From: Natrialbaceae archaeon
Lineage (GTDB): Archaea; Halobacteriota; Halobacteria; Halobacteriales; Natrialbaceae
Assembly (NCBI GenBank): GCA_003552325.1
Contig: PUKM01000231.1
Location: forward strand, 1 to 25,441
Direction: 5' to 3'
DNA: 25,441 bases
This document shows, one piece after another, positions 23,206 through 25,441 of the stretch. The position numbers were made by a program, and so were the translations under genes. The notes beneath the pieces were generated by a model. That model was not told the origin of the DNA. It saw nothing but the letters and a program-made list of their open reading frames with translations, and did not search any database. The number at the start of each line of letters is the position of its first letter. The first letter of the stretch is position 1.

Positions 23206-23892
23206 ATGGTCGTCCTCGCCACCAAAATCTACGTCGAAGGCGATGCCCAACAGCGGGCACTCGACTCGCTGCGATCACTCGTTGCGAACGATATCGGGGA
23301 TCTCGAGGCCGACTTCGAGGTCGGGCTCAGACACGACGAGTTCCCGTCGGTCACGATCGAGGGTGAAGACGCTGTCGTCGCCCGCAACGTGCTCCGTGAG
23401 ACCTGGGGTGAAATCGTCCCCGACCTCGAGCCCGGTGGAACCTACGTCGGCACGCTTACCTCCTGGGATGAGGACGGCTTCGTCCTCGACGCCGGGACGG
23501 GCGACGGCGTCCGCGTTCCAACCGACGAACTCGGCTTGGGCCCTGGGAACCCTGTACAGATCCGTGAACGGTTCGGCCTCGTCCAGCATCTGCCGCTGAC
23601 GTTCGTCTATCGCGGTGACGACGGCGAAAGCGCTTCCCGACTCGCCGACGAGGAACGGGATCGCCTGTTCGAGTGGACGCGTGGAGACGGACGACTCAAC
23701 GTCAACAGTGCCACTCGAGCGGAAGTCCGTTCGACGCTCAATCGCGCGGGCCACGCCCAAGATTACGTCACCGTCGAACGCCTCGGTCTCCTCGAACAGA
23801 GCGTTATCTGTACCGAGGACACCGATCCACCGGGTTTGCTCTCGAGCGTCGGTTCGTATCTCCCGTCGGAACTGCGGTGTGTGGTTCCGTGA
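23206..23892 (+). CDS. DUF2110 family protein
   Basis: From ATG 23206 (MVVLATKIYVEGDAQQRALD) the product is 228 aa. The longer frame from 23089 lies within tfe and is rejected. The N-terminal part has KIYVEGDAQQRAL and EADFEVGLRHDEFPSVTIEG. The middle GTYVGTLTSWDEDGFVLDAGTG is a beta-barrel, S1/OB-like segment. The C-terminal half contains LNVNSATRAEVRSTLNRAGHAQDYVTVERLG, broken by turns, with a helix-hairpin look. The protein is archaeal and of unknown function; its constant place beside tfe suggests a role in gene expression (inference). Confidence 0.9.
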   Translation: MVVLATKIYVEGDAQQRALDSLRSLVANDIGDLEADFEVGLRHDEFPSVTIEGEDAVVARNVLRETWGEIVPDLEPGGTYVGTLTSWDEDGFVLDAGTGDGVRVPTDELGLGPGNPVQIRERFGLVQHLPLTFVYRGDDGESASRLADEERDRLFEWTRGDGRLNVNSATRAEVRSTLNRAGHAQDYVTVERLGLLEQSVICTEDTDPPGLLSSVGSYLPSELRCVVP

Positions 23893-23952
23893 GGACGTGT
23901 CGGGTGCCCCGACCGTGACGCTGATACCATTGGCGCTACAACCCCCACAGAC

Positions 23953-24735
23953 GTGACCGTCAACCGCCGCCTGGTCCTCGCGACCGTCGCCGTTTCCCTT
24001 TTGATCCTGACCGCTGGCTGTACGATGCTCTTTGGCGGCATCTCCGATGAGACGCTCGACGAAGACCAGGAGTACGACGACCTGAAAGCCCTCGAAACCG
24101 ACGCCGCCATCGAAGTCGAGGAGGGCTCGATCCTGAGCGGTAGTGAGTATCGCGCAGTGTACGATCTGAACGACACGGACGAACTCTCACTCTATCAGTC
24201 GACGTTCTATACGGAAGTTGCCCTGGATATCCGTGCGGTTCGGTACTGGTATCCGAACGGCACCGAACTGACTGGCTCGGAAATTCACGTTGACCAGGGA
24301 CGGACCTCGACGGAGGTACAGGTCCCGGATGGCAACGGAACCATCGCCTGGACCGGCGAGGGCGATAGACGCTCGTTCACCCTCGAGGCGTTCGTCCATG
24401 GCTCGTATACGATCACGCTGCCCGAAGGCCACCGGACGACGAACTTCCTCTTTGGCTCGGCGAACCCGGGTGGCTACGAGCGCGAAATCGTCGACGATCA
24501 GGAGGTGCTCACCTGGGACCACCTGGATAGTACCATTGGGCTCCAGTTCTATCAGGATCGTAACCTCCCCATCTTCGCCGGCGTCGTCCTCGTGCTCGTC
24601 ACTGTCGGCGGGGCCGGGCTGCTCTACTATCGCAGACAGGTCCAACAACTCGAGGAACAGCGCAAGGAGATGGGTCTCGACGTCGAACTCGAGGACGATG
24701 ACGACGACCGGAAAGGCCCACCCCCTGGACTGTAG
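23953..24735 (+). CDS. DUF5803 family lipoprotein with C-terminal membrane helix
   Basis: From GTG 23953 the product is 260 aa. It has a signal peptide and lipobox (LILTAGC, Cys23), an external domain with many Tyr and Thr residues (RAVYDLND, YTEVALDIRAVRYWYPNGTE, GYEREIVDDQEVLTW), and one membrane helix at about 208-226 (FAGVVLVLVTVGGAGLLYY). A cytoplasmic tail follows that is helical (RRQVQQLEEQRKEMG) and ends in an acidic run and PPPG. This suits a haloarchaeal envelope protein of the DUF5803 family, of unknown role. Sixty bases separate it from DUF2110; hmgA follows after 77. Confidence 0.87.
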   Translation: MTVNRRLVLATVAVSLLILTAGCTMLFGGISDETLDEDQEYDDLKALETDAAIEVEEGSILSGSEYRAVYDLNDTDELSLYQSTFYTEVALDIRAVRYWYPNGTELTGSEIHVDQGRTSTEVQVPDGNGTIAWTGEGDRRSFTLEAFVHGSYTITLPEGHRTTNFLFGSANPGGYEREIVDDQEVLTWDHLDSTIGLQFYQDRNLPIFAGVVLVLVTVGGAGLLYYRRQVQQLEEQRKEMGLDVELEDDDDDRKGPPPGL

Positions 24736-24783
24736 GGCCCTCCGGCGTGTGGCTCCCGGGGCGAACGAGGAGAATCAGCAACC

Positions 24784-24790
24784 CTTAGCA
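24784..24790 (+). promoter_or_regulatory. Possible TATA element of hmgA
   Basis: CTTAGCA lies about 26 bases before ATG 24813. The match is weak, but the position is right. Confidence 0.3.
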
Positions 24791-24812
24791 CCCACCGCCG
24801 TGAGTATTGGCC

Positions 24813-25441
24813 ATGAACGACCCCGAGACGCTCGCCGAACGCGTTCGCGACGGTGAGATACGATTGCACGAACTCGAGGAACATACGGATCCGGACAGCG
24901 CGACGGCTGCCCGTCGACACCTCCTCGAGACGGAAACCGACGCCTCCCTCGAGACCGTTGGTTCGTACAGTTTCGACGCTGGCGAAGCCGAGGCGAATAT
25001 CGAGAACATGATCGGAGCCGCCCAGGTGCCGATGGGGGTCGTTGGCCCCGTCACGATCGACGGCGGGGCCGCCTCGGGTTCCTATCACCTCCCGCTCGCG
25101 ACGACGGAGGGGGCCTTGTTGGCCTCGGTCAACCGTGGCCTGTCGGTGATCAACGACGCCGGTGGGGCAGCCGCACGGGTCACGAAGAGTGGCATGACTC
25201 GAGCACCCGTGTTTCGGGTCGATGGCGTGGTCGAGGCGGCCGAAACGGTCGAGTGGGTCGACGGGAATCTCGAAACCCTTCGTGAGGCCGCAGAGTCGAC
25301 GACGAGCCACGGAGAACTGCTCGGTGTCGAGCCCTACGTGGTCGGGGATTCGGTCTACCTGCGATTTGCCTACGATACGAAAGACGCAATGGGGATGAAC
25401 ATGGTGACGATCGCCACGGGTGAAGCCTGTGCGGTCGTCGA
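24813..25441 (+). CDS. hmgA: HMG-CoA reductase, C-terminal part beyond the window
   Basis: ATG 24813 opens a frame that runs to the window edge, 209 codons plus two bases. HMG-CoA reductase makes mevalonate for archaeal isoprenoid lipids and is the target of mevinolin. The visible part holds the short N-terminal helical segment and the start of the catalytic domain: ENMIGAAQVPMGVVGP (64-79) for substrate binding, LATTEGALLASVNRG with catalytic Glu99, and DAMGMNMVTIATGEA near the edge. The DKK lysine loop and the catalytic Asp and His lie outside the window. It is preceded by the envelope gene at 23953 on the same strand. Confidence 0.97.
   Translation, partial: MNDPETLAERVRDGEIRLHELEEHTDPDSATAARRHLLETETDASLETVGSYSFDAGEAEANIENMIGAAQVPMGVVGPVTIDGGAASGSYHLPLATTEGALLASVNRGLSVINDAGGAAARVTKSGMTRAPVFRVDGVVEAAETVEWVDGNLETLREAAESTTSHGELLGVEPYVVGDSVYLRFAYDTKDAMGMNMVTIATGEACAVV

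Noticed and set aside
1..25441. Frequent CTCGAG hexamers as a repeat family
   Set aside because: They are scattered, mostly encode Leu-Glu, and reflect genome-wide word bias in haloarchaea; no spacing pattern was seen.

Overview
The window is a stretch of haloarchaeal chromosome, most likely from a member of the Natrialbales. The proteins are strongly acidic, third codon positions are GC-rich, the hexamer CTCGAG (Leu-Glu) is very common, and the archaeal genes radA, tfe, a NOG1-type GTPase and HMG-CoA reductase are all present. Many genes have a TATA-like box 24-30 bases before the start codon, which fits leaderless transcription. Both ends cut through genes. No tRNA, rRNA, IS element, CRISPR array or origin was recognised.

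Layout. 1-3340 is a loosely packed, regulator-rich region: a truncated secreted protein, a PadR regulator, a winged-helix regulator, a tiny zinc protein and a membrane-tethered DUF7344-type HTH protein. The spacers are AT-richer and hold inverted and direct repeats. 3400-9300 holds housekeeping and accessory genes: a truncated hemoglobin, a DUF389 membrane protein, an amphi-Trp protein, a phosphohexomutase, an FMN reductase, a GIY-YIG protein, a second tiny zinc protein and LarB (nickel-pincer cofactor synthesis).

9427-14706 is the most interesting block. A cytoplasmic PQQ-like beta-propeller is followed by four tightly packed genes: a HisKA-like/pseudo-receiver protein, a complete CheY-like receiver, a membrane-anchored HEAT-repeat protein and a processive family 2 glycosyltransferase. 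I infer a signal-controlled surface polysaccharide module. Its first protein aligns with a histidine-kinase dimerisation helix but has Tyr where the phospho-accepting His should be, and it has no ATPase domain.

14800-25441 is mainly conserved core: radA with an unusual triple hexamer ahead of its promoter, DUF6432, DUF7093, DUF5611, a Tat lipoprotein, a small membrane protein, a PitA-type chlorite dismutase-family/monooxygenase fusion with a His-rich linker, an ACT protein, DUF5518, NOG1 GTPase, tfe, DUF2110, DUF5803 and the first part of hmgA. NOG1-tfe-DUF2110-DUF5803-hmgA all run in the same direction with short gaps.
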